From: Cytobacillus luteolus
GTDB lineage: Bacteria > Bacillota > Bacilli > Bacillales > Bacillaceae_L
Reading direction: 5' to 3'
Assembly: GCF_017873715.1 (NCBI RefSeq)
Contig: NZ_JAGGKM010000007.1
Coordinates: 165,946-229,945, forward strand
DNA length: 64,000 nucleotides
Under the pieces are notes generated by a model that was not told the DNA's origin, searched no databases, and saw only the letters and a list, made by a program, of their open reading frames with translations. The stretch's first letter is position 1. Each line of letters begins with the position of its first letter. This document shows positions 30,928-40,811 of the stretch, one piece after another. Position numbers and translations under genes: made by a program.

Positions 30928-32214
30928 ATGGAAAAATTAAAAATCGCAGGCGGTTATCCTTTAAATGGAACGGTAAGAATCAGTGGTGCTAAAAATAGTG
31001 CTGTTGCTTTAATTCCAGCAACGATTCTAGCAGAATCTCCAGTCAAAATTGAGGGTTTACCTGACATATCAGACGTTCAAATGCTAAGTAGTTTGCTTGA
31101 GGAAATTGGCGGTAGTGTTACGTTAAACGAAAACGAAATCATCGTTGATCCTACAAACATAGTTTCAATGCCACTACCAAATGGAAAAGTAAAAAAATTA
31201 AGAGCTTCCTATTATTTAATGGGGGCCATGTTAGGCCGTTTTAAAAAGGCAGTAATTGGACTTCCTGGTGGATGTCACTTAGGACCACGTCCAATCGATC
31301 AACATATAAAAGGATTTGAGGCTCTTGGTGCAAAAGTAACAAATGAGCAAGGAGCTATTTACTTACGGGCCGATGAACTAAAAGGTGCAAGAATATACCT
31401 AGACGTTGTAAGTGTTGGTGCAACAATCAATATTATGTTAGCAGCTGTACGAGCAAAGGGTCGGACAATCATAGAAAATGCTGCAAAAGAACCAGAAATC
31501 ATTGATGTAGCTACATTATTATCAAGTATGGGTGCAAAAATTAAAGGTGCAGGAACAGATGTAATTCGTATTGATGGAGTTGATGAGTTAAGAGGATGTC
31601 AACACACAATTATTCCTGACCGAATTGAAGCAGGTACTTATATGATTATCGGCGCAGCAATGGGAGAAAGAGTTGTCATTGATAACGTTATTCCTCTACA
31701 TCTTGAATCTCTAATCGCGAAGTTTAGGGAAATGGGTGTTCAGGTTGAGACGAAAGATGACCAAGTTATCGTTAGTGGCACCAAAAATCTAAAAGCTGTA
31801 GATATAAAAACCTTGGTATATCCAGGGTTCGCAACTGATTTACAGCAACCTTTTACATCTCTTCTTACAAAGGCAACAGGAACCGGTGTAGTTACTGATA
31901 CAATCTATGGAGCTCGTTTTAAGCATATCGATGAGTTGCGCAGAATGAATGCCCAAATTAAAGTCGAAGGCCGTTCTGCAATTGTCAGTGGTCCTGTAAA
32001 ATTACAGGGAGCGAAGGTCAAGGCTAGTGACCTACGTGCAGGTGCAGCCCTAGTGGTGGCTGGTTTAATGGCAGAGGGTGTTACTGAGGTAACTGGACTC
32101 GATCATATAGACCGTGGTTACAGTAATCTTGTTGAAAAATTGACAGGATTAGGTGCGACTATTTGGCGTGAAAAAATGTCTGAAGAAGAAATAGAGCAAC
32201 TACAAAATTCATAA
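30928..32214 (+). CDS. murA: UDP-N-acetylglucosamine 1-carboxyvinyltransferase
   Basis: MurA transfers enolpyruvate from phosphoenolpyruvate to UDP-GlcNAc, the first committed step of peptidoglycan synthesis and the fosfomycin target. The 428-aa protein has the [15 protein letters not shown] substrate loop and catalytic Cys116 in [15 protein letters not shown]. Position between tal and glpX matches B. subtilis murAB (murZ), the second MurA paralogue; the other copy is usually next to the atp region and is not seen in this window. AGAAGGGAG precedes the ATG. Confidence 0.95.
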   Translation: MEKLKIAGGYPLNGTVRISGAKNSAVALIPATILAESPVKIEGLPDISDVQMLSSLLEEIGGSVTLNENEIIVDPTNIVSMPLPNGKVKKLRASYYLMGAMLGRFKKAVIGLPGGCHLGPRPIDQHIKGFEALGAKVTNEQGAIYLRADELKGARIYLDVVSVGATINIMLAAVRAKGRTIIENAAKEPEIIDVATLLSSMGAKIKGAGTDVIRIDGVDELRGCQHTIIPDRIEAGTYMIIGAAMGERVVIDNVIPLHLESLIAKFREMGVQVETKDDQVIVSGTKNLKAVDIKTLVYPGFATDLQQPFTSLLTKATGTGVVTDTIYGARFKHIDELRRMNAQIKVEGRSAIVSGPVKLQGAKVKASDLRAGAALVVAGLMAEGVTEVTGLDHIDRGYSNLVEKLTGLGATIWREKMSEEEIEQLQNS

Positions 32215-32230
32215 ATAGAAAATAACTTTG

Positions 32231-32258
32231 CTCCCACTTCTCGAAAAAGTGGGAGTTT
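32231..32258 (+). terminator. Terminator of murA
   Basis: CTCCCACTT and AAGTGGGAG pair perfectly and are followed by TTTTA. Confidence 0.85.
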
Positions 32259-32313
32259 TAAGGTAGAATAGAGTTTGTAATCGTTTGCAGTTAACGGGGG
32301 GAGGAAATTCAGT

Positions 32314-33276
32314 ATGGAAAGAAGTTTGTCGATGGAATTGGTGCGTGTCACAGAAGGCGCTGCACTTGCTTCGGCACGTTGGATGGGTCGAGGATTAAAG
32401 GACGAGGCAGACGGTGCTGCCACTTCCGCAATGCGAGATGTCTTTGATACAGTACCGATGAAGGGGACAGTAGTAATAGGTGAAGGGGAAATGGATGAAG
32501 CACCTATGCTCTATATCGGTGAAAAATTAGGGACAGGCTATGGCCCACGCGTTGATGTAGCAGTTGACCCACTTGAAGGGACAAACATTGTTGCATCTGG
32601 AGGTTGGAATGCGTTAGCTGTACTAGCGGTTGCAGACCACGGTAATCTATTAAACGCACCGGACATGTATATGGATAAAATCGCAGTTGGACCAGAGGCA
32701 GTTGGTCTTATTGATATAAATGCTTCGGTTTTGGATAATTTAAAAGCTGTTGCGAAAGCGAAGAACAAAGATATTGAAGATATCGTAGCGACTGTTCTAA
32801 ATCGTCCACGTCATGAACATATTATTGCTCAATTGCGAGAAGCAGGAGCACGTATTAAGTTGATTAACGATGGAGATGTTGCTGGAGCAATTAATACAGC
32901 TTTTGATCATACAGGTGTTGATATTTTATTTGGTTCAGGTGGAGCACCTGAAGGCGTTTTAGCAGCAGTAGCTCTTAAATGTTTAGGTGGAGAAATTCAA
33001 GGTAAGCTCATTCCACAAAGCGATGAAGAATTAGAGCGCTGTATAAAAATGGGACTTGATGTAAACAAGATCCTTCTAATGGAGGACCTTGTAAAAGGCG
33101 ATGACGCCATCTTCGCAGCAACAGGAGTAACAGACGGAGAGCTTCTAAGAGGCGTACAATTCAAAGGCTCTACAGGCACAACCCACTCCATCGTCATGAG
33201 AGCAAAATCAGGCACCGTCCGATTCATCGACGGCCGCCACAGCCTAAAGAAAAAACCGAATCTAGTTATACGTTAG
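32314..33276 (+). CDS. glpX: Fructose-1,6-bisphosphatase, class II
   Basis: GlpX hydrolyses fructose-1,6-bisphosphate to fructose-6-phosphate. The 320-aa protein shows the lithium-sensitive phosphatase fold motifs: [15 protein letters not shown], the metal-binding VDPLEGTN (Asp-Pro-Leu-Glu-Gly) and [21 protein letters not shown] sits about twelve bases before the ATG; a second ATG six codons later ([11 protein letters not shown]) is possible. It complements fbaA upstream, covering both directions at this metabolic node. Confidence 0.94.
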   Translation: MERSLSMELVRVTEGAALASARWMGRGLKDEADGAATSAMRDVFDTVPMKGTVVIGEGEMDEAPMLYIGEKLGTGYGPRVDVAVDPLEGTNIVASGGWNALAVLAVADHGNLLNAPDMYMDKIAVGPEAVGLIDINASVLDNLKAVAKAKNKDIEDIVATVLNRPRHEHIIAQLREAGARIKLINDGDVAGAINTAFDHTGVDILFGSGGAPEGVLAAVALKCLGGEIQGKLIPQSDEELERCIKMGLDVNKILLMEDLVKGDDAIFAATGVTDGELLRGVQFKGSTGTTHSIVMRAKSGTVRFIDGRHSLKKKPNLVIR

Positions 33277-33337
33277 TAATACTATAAAAAGCTTTTTTCA
33301 AAACGATTTTATATATGAATACACTTATATATAACGA

Positions 33338-33525
33338 TGAGTGTATTGGAGCGAAAGGCACTTGACTCCTGCGGGAAGTAGAGGAAAGGTCGCGACCCCG
33401 CAGACGGAACGTCGAGGAGGCTCGACTTCCTCTCCGATGGGAATTCGCCCTTGAAAAAGCCGGCACTTGGGCTTTTTCATAATTCCCCGCGGAAAGCAAG
33501 TGCCTGTAGCGAAAAGGAACGGACA
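33338..33525 (+). repeat. Structured intergenic element, class A copy 6, with nested hairpin
   Basis: A forward copy from GAGTGTATTGGAGCG to GAAAAGGAACGGAC, with the nested hairpin at about 33437-33487 (TTGAAAAAGCCGGC ... GGGCTTTTTCAT). Confidence 0.85.
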
Positions 33526-33538
33526 ATGTTCAAAGTGA

Positions 33539-33567
33539 TATCAGAGTTGATTAAATCTGCTCTGATA
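33539..33567 (+). other. Hairpin downstream of glpX
   Basis: TATCAGAG and CTCTGATA pair perfectly around a 13-base loop. No T run follows directly. Confidence 0.4.
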
Positions 33568-33599
33568 ACCTTTGAATAAACAGGCTTTTTAAAAAACAG

Positions 33600-33871
33600 T
33601 TGATTAAAAATAGAAAAAGAGGGTACAATTAATTATTGTTAATTAACCATATCAAAATTAACTTTTAAACTAAAAAGAATGAACTGCGAGAACAACTTCA
33701 AGCTATCCTTCACTATCTTCTATTAAGGAATTCCTAGGTATTTTCAAACAATAAACCATCCATAACATTTCTCGAAAAAATAGAATCATGTATGGGGGAA
33801 GTTGGTTAACACTAGTTATCCAACTAGTTTTCAGTGTAGATAGAAACAAAAAAATAAAGAGTGGTGTCCTA
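33600..33871 (+). promoter_or_regulatory. Candidate rho promoter and long leader
   Basis: TTGATT (33600-33605), an 18-base spacer and TACAAT (33624-33629) could drive rho. The leader would be about 235 bases and includes a perfect hairpin ACTAGTT / AACTAGT at 33811-33828. B. subtilis rho has a long leader and represses itself by Rho-dependent termination there; the same is possible here. Confidence 0.5.
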
Positions 33872-35155
33872 ATGAGTATTACAATATCAAGTTTAGAAAA
33901 TATGAAGCTAAAGGAACTTTATGAATTAGCAAAAGAATATAAAGTTTCATACTACAGTAAATTATCGAAAAAAGAATTAATTTTTGCCATTTTAAAAGCT
34001 AGAGCAGAACAAGATGGTCTTCTATTCATGGAAGGTGTACTAGAAATTATTCCGTCTGAAGGCTTCGGATTCTTAAGACCAATCAACTATTCTCCGAGCT
34101 CTGAAGATATTTATATCTCTGCCTCGCAAATACGCAGATTTGATTTAAGAAATGGAGATAAGGTGTCCGGTAAGGTCCGCCCACCTAAAGAAAATGAAAG
34201 ATATTATGGATTGCTACATGTAGAAGCTGTAAACGGTGATGACCCAGAATCTGCAAAAGAACGTGTGCATTTCCCTGGCTTAACTCCATTATATCCTGAT
34301 CGACAAATCATTTTAGAAACAGCTCCAAATCATTTATCAACGAGAATTATGGATTTGATTGCTCCTGTTGGATTTGGTCAACGTGGATTAATTGTTGCCC
34401 CACCTAAAGCAGGAAAAACAATGCTTTTAAAAGAAATTGCAAACAGCATTACGACAAATAATCCAGAAGCCGAATTAATTGTTCTACTAATTGATGAGCG
34501 CCCAGAGGAAGTTACGGATATTGAACGTTCTGTAGCAGGAGATGTTGTAAGTTCAACTTTTGATGAAGTGCCTGAAAACCATATTAAAGTGGCAGAGCTT
34601 GTATTAGAAAGAGCGATGCGTTTAGTTGAGCATAAAAAAGATGTAATTATTTTAATGGATAGTATTACACGTCTAGCGCGTGCATATAACCTTGTCATTC
34701 CTCCAAGTGGACGAACACTTTCTGGGGGAATTGACCCTGCAGCTTTCCATCGTCCAAAACGCTTTTTCGGTGCAGCCCGTAACATCGAAGAGGGTGGAAG
34801 CTTAACCATTTTAGCCACAGCCTTAGTAGATACTGGTTCTAGGATGGACGATGTGATTTATGAGGAATTCAAAGGAACAGGTAACCTTGAGTTACACTTA
34901 GATCGTGCACTTTCAGAAAGACGTATTTTCCCTGCAATTGATATTCGTCGCTCTGGTACGAGAAAAGAAGAATTACTAATTCCGAAAGATCATTTAGACA
35001 AGCTTTGGGCAATTCGTAAGACAATGTCTGATTCACCTGATTTTGCAGAAAAGTTAATTCGTAAGCTAAAACAAACGAAAACAAATGCTGAATTCTTTGA
35101 CTTATTAACAATTGAGAAAAAGACAGCAACAACAACACCAAAAAGAACACAATAA
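33872..35155 (+). CDS. rho: Transcription termination factor Rho
   Basis: Rho is a hexameric RNA translocase that ends transcription at rut sites. The 427-aa protein has the N-terminal SAP-like and cold-shock RNA-binding domains ([17 protein letters not shown], near 52-68), Walker A PPKAGKT near 176-182, Walker [14 protein letters not shown] and the Q/R-loop region. I use the ATG at 33872 ([17 protein letters not shown]), with AAAGAGTGGTG upstream; a frame running from 33788 is leader sequence. Length equals that of the B. subtilis protein. Confidence 0.97.
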   Translation: MSITISSLENMKLKELYELAKEYKVSYYSKLSKKELIFAILKARAEQDGLLFMEGVLEIIPSEGFGFLRPINYSPSSEDIYISASQIRRFDLRNGDKVSGKVRPPKENERYYGLLHVEAVNGDDPESAKERVHFPGLTPLYPDRQIILETAPNHLSTRIMDLIAPVGFGQRGLIVAPPKAGKTMLLKEIANSITTNNPEAELIVLLIDERPEEVTDIERSVAGDVVSSTFDEVPENHIKVAELVLERAMRLVEHKKDVIILMDSITRLARAYNLVIPPSGRTLSGGIDPAAFHRPKRFFGAARNIEEGGSLTILATALVDTGSRMDDVIYEEFKGTGNLELHLDRALSERRIFPAIDIRRSGTRKEELLIPKDHLDKLWAIRKTMSDSPDFAEKLIRKLKQTKTNAEFFDLLTIEKKTATTTPKRTQ

Positions 35156-35183
35156 CTTTCCTAATATTAACTTTAGGATTAAG

Positions 35184-35212
35184 TTGCAAAACGGACCAAC
35201 CCTTGTTATAAT
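35184..35212 (+). promoter_or_regulatory. rpmE promoter
   Basis: TTGCAA (35184-35189), 17 bases, TATAAT (35207-35212). The leader that follows is about 90 bases and can pair GATTCTA (about 35224) with TAGAATC (about 35263), enclosing AGGGTCTCC. An L31 autoregulatory leader has been described in Firmicutes as far as I remember; this stem is a candidate. Confidence 0.7.
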
Positions 35213-35310
35213 TTCTTCATATGTGATTCTAAGAAGAAAAAGGGTCTCCTTAACTATTCTAGAATCTATACTCTGTTTCAGATGATTCAGGGCGGAAGGA
35301 GATGAGAAGA

Positions 35311-35511
35311 ATGAAAACAGGAATTCATCCAAACTACAAAAAAGTTATGGTGAAATGTGCTTGTGGAAACGAATTTGAAACTGGTTCAGTATTGAACGAA
35401 GTTAAAGTTGAGGTTTGTTCTGAATGTCACCCATTCTATACAGGCCGTCAGAAGTTCGCGGATGCAGGTGGACGTGTAGATAAATTCAACAAAAAATACG
35501 GTATTAAATAA
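35311..35511 (+). CDS. rpmE: 50S ribosomal protein L31
   Basis: L31 sits at the central protuberance of the large subunit. The 66-aa protein is the zinc-binding form, with Cys16, Cys18, Cys36 and Cys39 as ligands (KCACGNEF and [11 protein letters not shown]). I choose the ATG at 35311, nine bases after GGAAGGAG; an upstream ATG at 35302 is too close to that site. A paralogue without cysteines, used under zinc limitation in bacilli, is not in this window. Confidence 0.96.
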   Translation: MKTGIHPNYKKVMVKCACGNEFETGSVLNEVKVEVCSECHPFYTGRQKFADAGGRVDKFNKKYGIK

Positions 35512-35526
35512 TAACCGTTTAAAAAG

Positions 35527-35564
35527 ACAGGCAAGTTCTTCATTATCTTGCCTGTTTTTTTTTC
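35527..35564 (+). terminator. Terminator of rpmE
   Basis: ACAGGCAAG and CTTGCCTGT pair perfectly around 11 bases and are followed by a run of nine T. Confidence 0.92.
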
Positions 35565-35711
35565 TGAAAAATGACTGATTACTTAGCTATTATTATTTAA
35601 ATATCATACCTAAAGAAGTTAACAGAAGCGCAAGCTTTTATATAGAGACCCTAGTTACATATGGGGGAAACACCAGTAATAAAATTAGCCGAGGAAGGGG
35701 AGGCCGTTCAT

Positions 35712-36323
35712 ATGTATATCATGAACCAAAGTGGCTGGCTCGAACTAATTTGTGGAAGTATGTTCTCAGGGAAATCTGAGGAGTTAATCCGCCGGGTACG
35801 TCGTGCACAATTCGCAAAACAAGAAGTACAAGTATTTAAACCTGCAATTGACAATCGATACAGTGAAGAATCGGTTGTTTCCCATAACGGAACTGCGGTC
35901 ATTGCAAAACCAGTAGAATCTTCCGTTCATATTCTTAAAGCTGTTTCTGCAGAAACGGATGTTGTGGCAATTGATGAGATTCAATTCTTCGATAATGGAA
36001 TTTTTGAGGTTGTGCAAATGCTAGCAAATCAAGGACATCGTGTTATTGTAGCTGGCCTAGATCAAGATTTCCGAGGCGAGCCATTTGGACAAGTTCCACA
36101 GCTTATGGCTATAGCTGAATCGGTAACTAAGCTTCAAGCAGTTTGTACGGTTTGTGGCTCACCAGCTAGTCGTACACAAAGACTCATAGATGGCAATCCA
36201 GCATCTTACAATGATCCAATCATTCTTGTTGGAGCATCTGAATCATATGAACCAAGATGTCGTCATCATCACGAAGTACCAGGAAAACCTGCAAACCAAA
36301 CCATTTCACAACTTTCCTATTAA
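35712..36323 (+). CDS. tdk: Thymidine kinase
   Basis: Tdk phosphorylates thymidine to dTMP in nucleotide salvage. The 203-aa type II enzyme has Walker [11 protein letters not shown], the Walker B-like [11 protein letters not shown], and the zinc-binding lasso with [13 protein letters not shown] and CRHHHEVPG. The start is the ATG at 35712 ([13 protein letters not shown]), with GGGGAGG upstream; an earlier in-frame ATG at 35661 has no clear site. Gene order rho-rpmE-tdk is conserved. Confidence 0.96.
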   Translation: MYIMNQSGWLELICGSMFSGKSEELIRRVRRAQFAKQEVQVFKPAIDNRYSEESVVSHNGTAVIAKPVESSVHILKAVSAETDVVAIDEIQFFDNGIFEVVQMLANQGHRVIVAGLDQDFRGEPFGQVPQLMAIAESVTKLQAVCTVCGSPASRTQRLIDGNPASYNDPIILVGASESYEPRCRHHHEVPGKPANQTISQLSY

Positions 36324-36330
36324 AAAACTT

Positions 36331-36386
36331 GGGGCCTGACCCCCACTGCGTTAATGCTTTAACGTGGTGGAGGTCAGGCCCTTTTT
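36331..36386. repeat. GGGGCCTGACCCC palindrome (class C) copy 2, acting as terminator
   Basis: GGGGCCTGACC and GGTCAGGCCC form the stem, followed by TTTTT, so this copy can terminate tdk. On the other strand the convergent VanZ gene ends inside it. Confidence 0.85.
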
Positions 36387-36796
36387 ATGCGGTATATACA
36401 GAATCCTATTAGTGCGCCAACAGTATTCAGAATGATATCATCAACATCAAAGCTTCCTCGTTTGCTCACCATTTGCAAAAATTCAATGCAAGTTATTCCA
36501 ACAACAAAGACTGCAAAAAACGGAACAATCTTTTTTAGGAGGGGGTAAATTGCTGGAAGTAGTAGTCCGAAGGGGACAAATACACCAACATTACCAGCCA
36601 AATTTATAATCCAAGTTGTAAAAGGAAAGTGATCATAATACAAGATATACTTTTTTACTGTATCAAAAGGTGTGAGATTATACATATATTCTTCACTAGT
36701 TACGCGAGAGAAACCTAGAAACATCCAGTAGAGTAACAATAATAAATAGCCATAAAAAATGGCCTTAAGTAGTCTTTGTTTAATCAAGGTAAACAT
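36374..36796 (-). CDS. VanZ family membrane protein
   Basis: The 140-aa protein has four predicted membrane helices (about 10-30, 60-80, 86-105, 115-135) and the VanZ-like signatures NLAGNVGVFVPFGLLLP and FDVDDIILNTVGALIGF. VanZ family members are widespread in Firmicutes and mostly uncharacterised; the founding member gives low-level teicoplanin resistance. The last two residues and stop codon are supplied by the class C repeat, so the natural C terminus may have been replaced. The ATG at 36796 has AAGGATG just upstream, a weak site. Confidence 0.8.
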   Translation of the reverse strand: MFTLIKQRLLKAIFYGYLLLLLYWMFLGFSRVTSEEYMYNLTPFDTVKKYILYYDHFPFTTWIINLAGNVGVFVPFGLLLPAIYPLLKKIVPFFAVFVVGITCIEFLQMVSKRGSFDVDDIILNTVGALIGFCIYRIKRA

Positions 36797-36947
36797 CCTT
36801 TAAATTGTAATTATGTATGGTTGTACTTACACATTGAAAAGGTAATTGTACCAAATTGAAGTATATAAATAAATCCCCTAATCGTAATAGTGATAATTGG
36901 ATAAAAGCATGGAGTCAGGGGAATATAAAGGCAGGAGGTGTTTTTAA

Positions 36948-37394
36948 TTGATAAAACAATTTCTACCTTTTCTGCTTACTGCAATTGTGTTAGCAGGATG
37001 TACTGCTGGAAATCATAATTACAGCGAGTTTAAGTCCCAAAGGCATAATGGTGATGGTGCGCAAATTTTAAACGATAATGAAGATGGATTTTATGAGAGG
37101 AATTTAAGGGATGAGGATTATACTACAAATTTAAATCCTAATTTCCTTGATTTAACTGAGGATCGACTAGACATAGGTGATGACCAAGAAAAAATCGTTC
37201 AAGTGATTCAGCAGTATACTGAATTCACACCAGGTGCTGTTATTGTAAATGGGCGAGATGCATTTGTGACAGTCCATACTACAAAGCATTATGAGGGCAA
37301 AGAACGTAAAGAAGTAAAAAAAGACCTTCATCGTAGATTGATAAAGGCCATGCCAAGGTACGATATACATCTAAGAATACATGATGGAGACTAA
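36948..37394 (+). CDS. YhcN/YlaJ family sporulation lipoprotein
   Basis: The 148-aa protein starts with a lipoprotein signal (IKQFLPFLLTAIVLAGCT), where Cys18 in the LAGC lipobox would be lipidated. The mature part shows the YhcN/YlaJ pattern: IVQVIQQYTEFTPGAVIVNGRDAFV, then an alpha/beta segment with KVKKDLHRRLIKAMP-like basic helix. Members are spore or spore-membrane lipoproteins. The TTG start follows GCAGGAGGTG with about seven bases spacing. A terminator hairpin lies directly after the stop. Confidence 0.85.
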   Translation: MIKQFLPFLLTAIVLAGCTAGNHNYSEFKSQRHNGDGAQILNDNEDGFYERNLRDEDYTTNLNPNFLDLTEDRLDIGDDQEKIVQVIQQYTEFTPGAVIVNGRDAFVTVHTTKHYEGKERKEVKKDLHRRLIKAMPRYDIHLRIHDGD

Positions 37395-37395
37395 A

Positions 37396-37420
37396 AAAGT
37401 GGGGGATACCCACTTTTTAT
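37396..37420. terminator. Bidirectional terminator
   Basis: AAAAGTGGG and CCCACTTTT pair around GGATA, with A and T runs, between the lipoprotein gene and racA. Confidence 0.9.
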
Positions 37421-37422
37421 TT

Positions 37423-37932
37423 TTATAAAAATAAACTGACGATACTACGTCGTTTTGCTGGTTTTTTTACCTTTCTTGGACCTTCATCGAGTATTAAAGG
37501 AATATCCTTTCTACCTTCTCTCTCTTGACCAAGTGCTTGTACCTGTTTTTCTAATTTAGAAATCTTTTCATTAAGCTCTTCAATTTCGCGGCGTTGCTGA
37601 AGCAGTTGATAGGAAACCACTTCGCTTGCCTTTTCCTCAATCTTACGTTCATTACGTTCTATGCGCTCAAGCAGTCTTGTATACTGCTCATCAGTTATTG
37701 GTGAAGTCACAGCGTTTTGTATCCCCTTTCTTGGTAAACTTATTTTCATTTCAGTAAGAGGAACTCCCTGTTTCATCTGTTCACAAATGGTAGAAAGTAA
37801 AGCAAAGTTAGCGTCATCAAAGAAGTAATGTCCATTCTCGTTTTTCTTGCAAGATAGATTGAAATGCTTAATCCACTTATGAATTCTCTTCGTTGAAACC
37901 CCAAGCTTCTTAGCGACAGTAGTTGTATTCAA
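37423..37932 (-). CDS. racA: Chromosome-anchoring protein RacA
   Basis: RacA ties the origin region of the chromosome to the cell pole through DivIVA at the start of sporulation. The 169-aa protein has an N-terminal MerR-like helix-turn-helix (TTVAKKLGVSTKRIHKWIKH), a central coiled coil (about 95-140, ERKIEEKAS...EIEELNEKISKLEKQVQAL) and a basic, hydrophobic C-terminal tail (KKPAKRRSIVSLFL) suited to membrane contact. The TTG at 37932 (MNTTTVAKK) is preferred because AAGGAG is eight bases upstream; a GTG at 37941 is too close. It lies upstream of prfA as in B. subtilis (ywkC). Confidence 0.88.
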   Translation of the reverse strand: MNTTTVAKKLGVSTKRIHKWIKHFNLSCKKNENGHYFFDDANFALLSTICEQMKQGVPLTEMKISLPRKGIQNAVTSPITDEQYTRLLERIERNERKIEEKASEVVSYQLLQQRREIEELNEKISKLEKQVQALGQEREGRKDIPLILDEGPRKVKKPAKRRSIVSLFL

Positions 37933-38193
37933 CCTAATCACTCCTTAATTTTTCATACCATGACTGAATAAAACGTTCCTCTTCTCCTTTATCTAAATAA
38001 GATATAGTAAAGTTTCTATTCTTAAATCCTTTATCCTTCAAGGCTGACAAAACTAGTTGGTATTCGGCAAAGAAAGAAGGAATACTACAACCGATTAAAA
38101 AGCATGTCGATAAGTCACTGTGAATTTGCTTTGACGCTGTGGTTAACCTATACTATAATTAGAATGTTATGGACTAAAATTGAGGTGAAAACT

Positions 38194-39261
38194 GTGTTTG
38201 ATCGTTTAGAAGCTGTAGAAGCTCGCTATGAAAAACTAAACCAATTATTAAGTGATCCGGATATTATTAGTAACACGGCAAAATTACGTGAATATTCAAA
38301 GGAACAATCAGATATACAAGATACTGTTATGGCTTTTAGAGAATATAAAACAGTGAAAGAACAACTTGATGACGCAAAAGCAATGCTTGATGATAAATTA
38401 GATGCAGATATGCGTGAGATGGTAAAAGAAGAACTTTCTGAGTTACAATCTCAGCAAGAAGAGCTAAGTGAAAAACTACGTGTATTACTTTTACCGAAGG
38501 ACCCTAATGATGACAAAAACGTTATTATGGAGATTCGTGGAGCAGCAGGTGGAGACGAAGCAGCTTTATTTGCTGGTGACCTGTACCGTATGTATAGCCG
38601 CTATGCTGAAGCAAATGGCTGGAGAACGGAAGTAATGGATGCAAACTCAACTGGTGTTGGTGGATATAAGGAAATTATTTTCATGATCACCGGTAAAGGT
38701 GCTTATTCAAAGTTGAAGTTTGAAAACGGGGCTCACCGCGTTCAACGTGTACCTGAAACTGAATCAGGTGGTCGTATTCATACATCTACTGCGACGGTTG
38801 CTGTATTACCTGAAGCAGAAGAGGTTGAGGTAGAAATTCATGAGAAGGATATCCGTACTGATACGTATGCATCAAGTGGAGCAGGTGGACAGAGTGTAAA
38901 TACAACGATGTCTGCTGTACGTTTAACACATATCCCGACAAATACTGTTGTTACATGTCAGGACGAAAAATCACAGATTAAAAATAAAGAAAAAGCGATG
39001 AAAGTACTTCGCGCTCGTGTTTACGATAAAATCAACAGTGAAATTCAAGCCGAGTATGATCAAAACCGTAAGCTAGCTGTAGGAACAGGAGACCGTTCTG
39101 AAAGGATTCGTACGTATAACTTCCCGCAAAACCGTGTAACCGACCACCGTATTGGTTTAACGATTCAAAAGCTTGATCAAATCCTTCAAGGAAAGCTTGA
39201 TGAAGTGTTTAATGCGCTAATTATGGAAGACCAAGCACAACGTATGGAGCAAGCTGAGTAA
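38194..39261 (+). CDS. prfA: Peptide chain release factor 1
   Basis: RF1 reads UAA and UAG and triggers peptide release. The 355-aa protein has the tripeptide anticodon-like segment around [13 protein letters not shown] upstream region and the GGQ motif in [13 protein letters not shown]. The GTG at 38194 ([15 protein letters not shown]) is preceded by GAGGTGAAAA; an open frame from 38104 is not supported. Its stop overlaps the prmC start in TAATG, giving translational coupling with the enzyme that methylates its own GGQ glutamine. Confidence 0.97.
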   Translation: MFDRLEAVEARYEKLNQLLSDPDIISNTAKLREYSKEQSDIQDTVMAFREYKTVKEQLDDAKAMLDDKLDADMREMVKEELSELQSQQEELSEKLRVLLLPKDPNDDKNVIMEIRGAAGGDEAALFAGDLYRMYSRYAEANGWRTEVMDANSTGVGGYKEIIFMITGKGAYSKLKFENGAHRVQRVPETESGGRIHTSTATVAVLPEAEEVEVEIHEKDIRTDTYASSGAGGQSVNTTMSAVRLTHIPTNTVVTCQDEKSQIKNKEKAMKVLRARVYDKINSEIQAEYDQNRKLAVGTGDRSERIRTYNFPQNRVTDHRIGLTIQKLDQILQGKLDEVFNALIMEDQAQRMEQAE

Positions 39262-40127
39262 TGAAGAGTATCACTAAAGTGTATGAAGCCCTAAACTGGG
39301 CTTCTTCTTGTTTACGGGAAGAAAATCGTGACGAAAATGTTGGGGAGCTATTACTTTGTCATCATTTGAAAATGAACAGGTCACAACTGCTAGCGAGTTT
39401 GCGAGATGATTTGGATGCTGATGTTGTAGAGTGTTTTATGGAAGATGTTAAAAAACACATTACTGGCATACCTGTACAATATATTATTGGCTATGAAGAA
39501 TTTTATGGTAGAACTTTTAAAGTGAATAAAGAAGTTCTGATTCCTCGTCCAGAGACAGAAGAGTTAGTAGAAGGTGTACTAAAACGTGCAAAGACTTTGT
39601 TTGGGGATGCCAAGGTTTCAGTTGTTGACGTTGGAACGGGAAGTGGAGCCATTGCAATTACACTTGCTCTGGAGAACTTAAACTTTGACGTATCCACGGT
39701 AGATATAGCGGCAGAATCCATTAAAGTTGCGAAGAAAAATGCCGTGCGCCTTGGTGCTAAAGTGGAATTTTATGAAGGAGATTTACTAGGGCCGTTAATT
39801 GAAGGGGGAAAGAAAGTCGACATTGTTGTCTCAAATCCTCCGTATATTCCTGATTATGAAATTGAAACACTTTCCACTATTGTAAAAGACCATGAACCGA
39901 TCCGCGCTTTGGTTGGTGGGTCAGACGGACTAGACTTTTACCGACGATTTATGGACGAGATTCCACAAGTGTTGATTGAAAAAGGATTAGTAGCATTTGA
40001 GGTAGGCGTAGGACAAGGTCAACCAGTAGCTGACTTACTAACTACAACTTTTCCCGCAGCAAAGGTCCAAGTTGTAAATGACATCAATGGTAAAGACCGA
40101 ATGGTATTTGCGGAGATAGGGTTTTAG
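39261..40127 (+). CDS. prmC: Release factor glutamine methyltransferase
   Basis: PrmC methylates the glutamine of the GGQ motif in RF1 and RF2 with S-adenosylmethionine. The 288-aa protein has a helical N-terminal domain and a Rossmann methyltransferase domain with [16 protein letters not shown] and the substrate-binding NPPYIP motif ([12 protein letters not shown]). The prfA-prmC pairing is near universal. A GTGCCTCC / GGGGGCAT hairpin (40133-40153) follows, with a weak T run. Confidence 0.95.
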   Translation: MKSITKVYEALNWASSCLREENRDENVGELLLCHHLKMNRSQLLASLRDDLDADVVECFMEDVKKHITGIPVQYIIGYEEFYGRTFKVNKEVLIPRPETEELVEGVLKRAKTLFGDAKVSVVDVGTGSGAIAITLALENLNFDVSTVDIAAESIKVAKKNAVRLGAKVEFYEGDLLGPLIEGGKKVDIVVSNPPYIPDYEIETLSTIVKDHEPIRALVGGSDGLDFYRRFMDEIPQVLIEKGLVAFEVGVGQGQPVADLLTTTFPAAKVQVVNDINGKDRMVFAEIGF

Positions 40128-40206
40128 AGAGTGTGCCTCCAGATAGGGGGCATCTTTATGTTAATAGCCATTCACCAGAGATTGTTTAAGCGAGTTCAAG
40201 TTAACC

Positions 40207-40674
40207 CAATTTATGAGCCCTCTAAAGAGGAAAACTGGCAAACAGATGTTACATAAATCAATTTATGAACCCTCTAAAGAGGAAAATTGCAAAACTTAGG
40301 TCACGTAAATCAATTTATGAGCCCTCCAAAGAGCAAAACTGGCAAACAGAGGTTACATAAATCAATTTATGAACCCTCTAAAGAGGAAAATTGCAAAACT
40401 TAGGTCACATAAATCAATTTATGAGCCCTCCAAAGAGCAAAACTGGCGAACAGAGGTCACATAAATCAATTTATGAGCCCTCCAAAGAGCAAAACTGGCA
40501 AACAGAGGTCACATAAATCAATTTATGAACCCTCCGAAGAGGAAAATTGCAAAACAAAGGTCACATAAATCAATTTATGAAACCTCCGAAGAGGAAAATT
40601 GCAAAACAAAGGTCACATAAACCAATTTATCAGCCCTCCCAAAAACAAAATCGTCAAACAGAGGTCACATAAAC
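40207..40674. repeat. Tandem array, nine 52-bp units
   Basis: Nine consecutive units begin CAATTTATGA at 40207, 40259, 40311, 40363, 40415, 40467, 40519, 40571 and 40623, always 52 bp apart. Two subtypes occur: one with GAGCCCTC...AACTGGCAAACAGAGG (units 1, 3, 5, 6, 9) and one with GAACCCTC...AATTGCAAAAC (units 2, 4, 7, 8). Each contains a small CCTCT-AA-AGAGG palindrome or a decayed form. All frames contain stops. It lies between prmC and spoIIR; the flanks 40154-40206 and 40675-40790 show nothing else. Confidence 0.95.
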
Positions 40675-40811
40675 TTCAGTATGCAAATCCCCCCTATTTT
40701 AAAAGAGCTAAAAAATAAATTTTAAAAGTTTACTAGATTTTTTTAATTTACTAGTTTAAGAATAGAATCTGTTGTCTAGACTGTCTTAGTGAAGGGGCGG
40801 TGCTAGTTAAC

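Noticed and set aside
40207..40674. CRISPR array
   Set aside because: The 52-bp units are contiguous with no unique spacers, and no cas genes are present.
40700..40800. SigF promoter for spoIIR
   Set aside because: No pair of elements matched the SigF consensus with proper spacing well enough to claim it, although one is expected.
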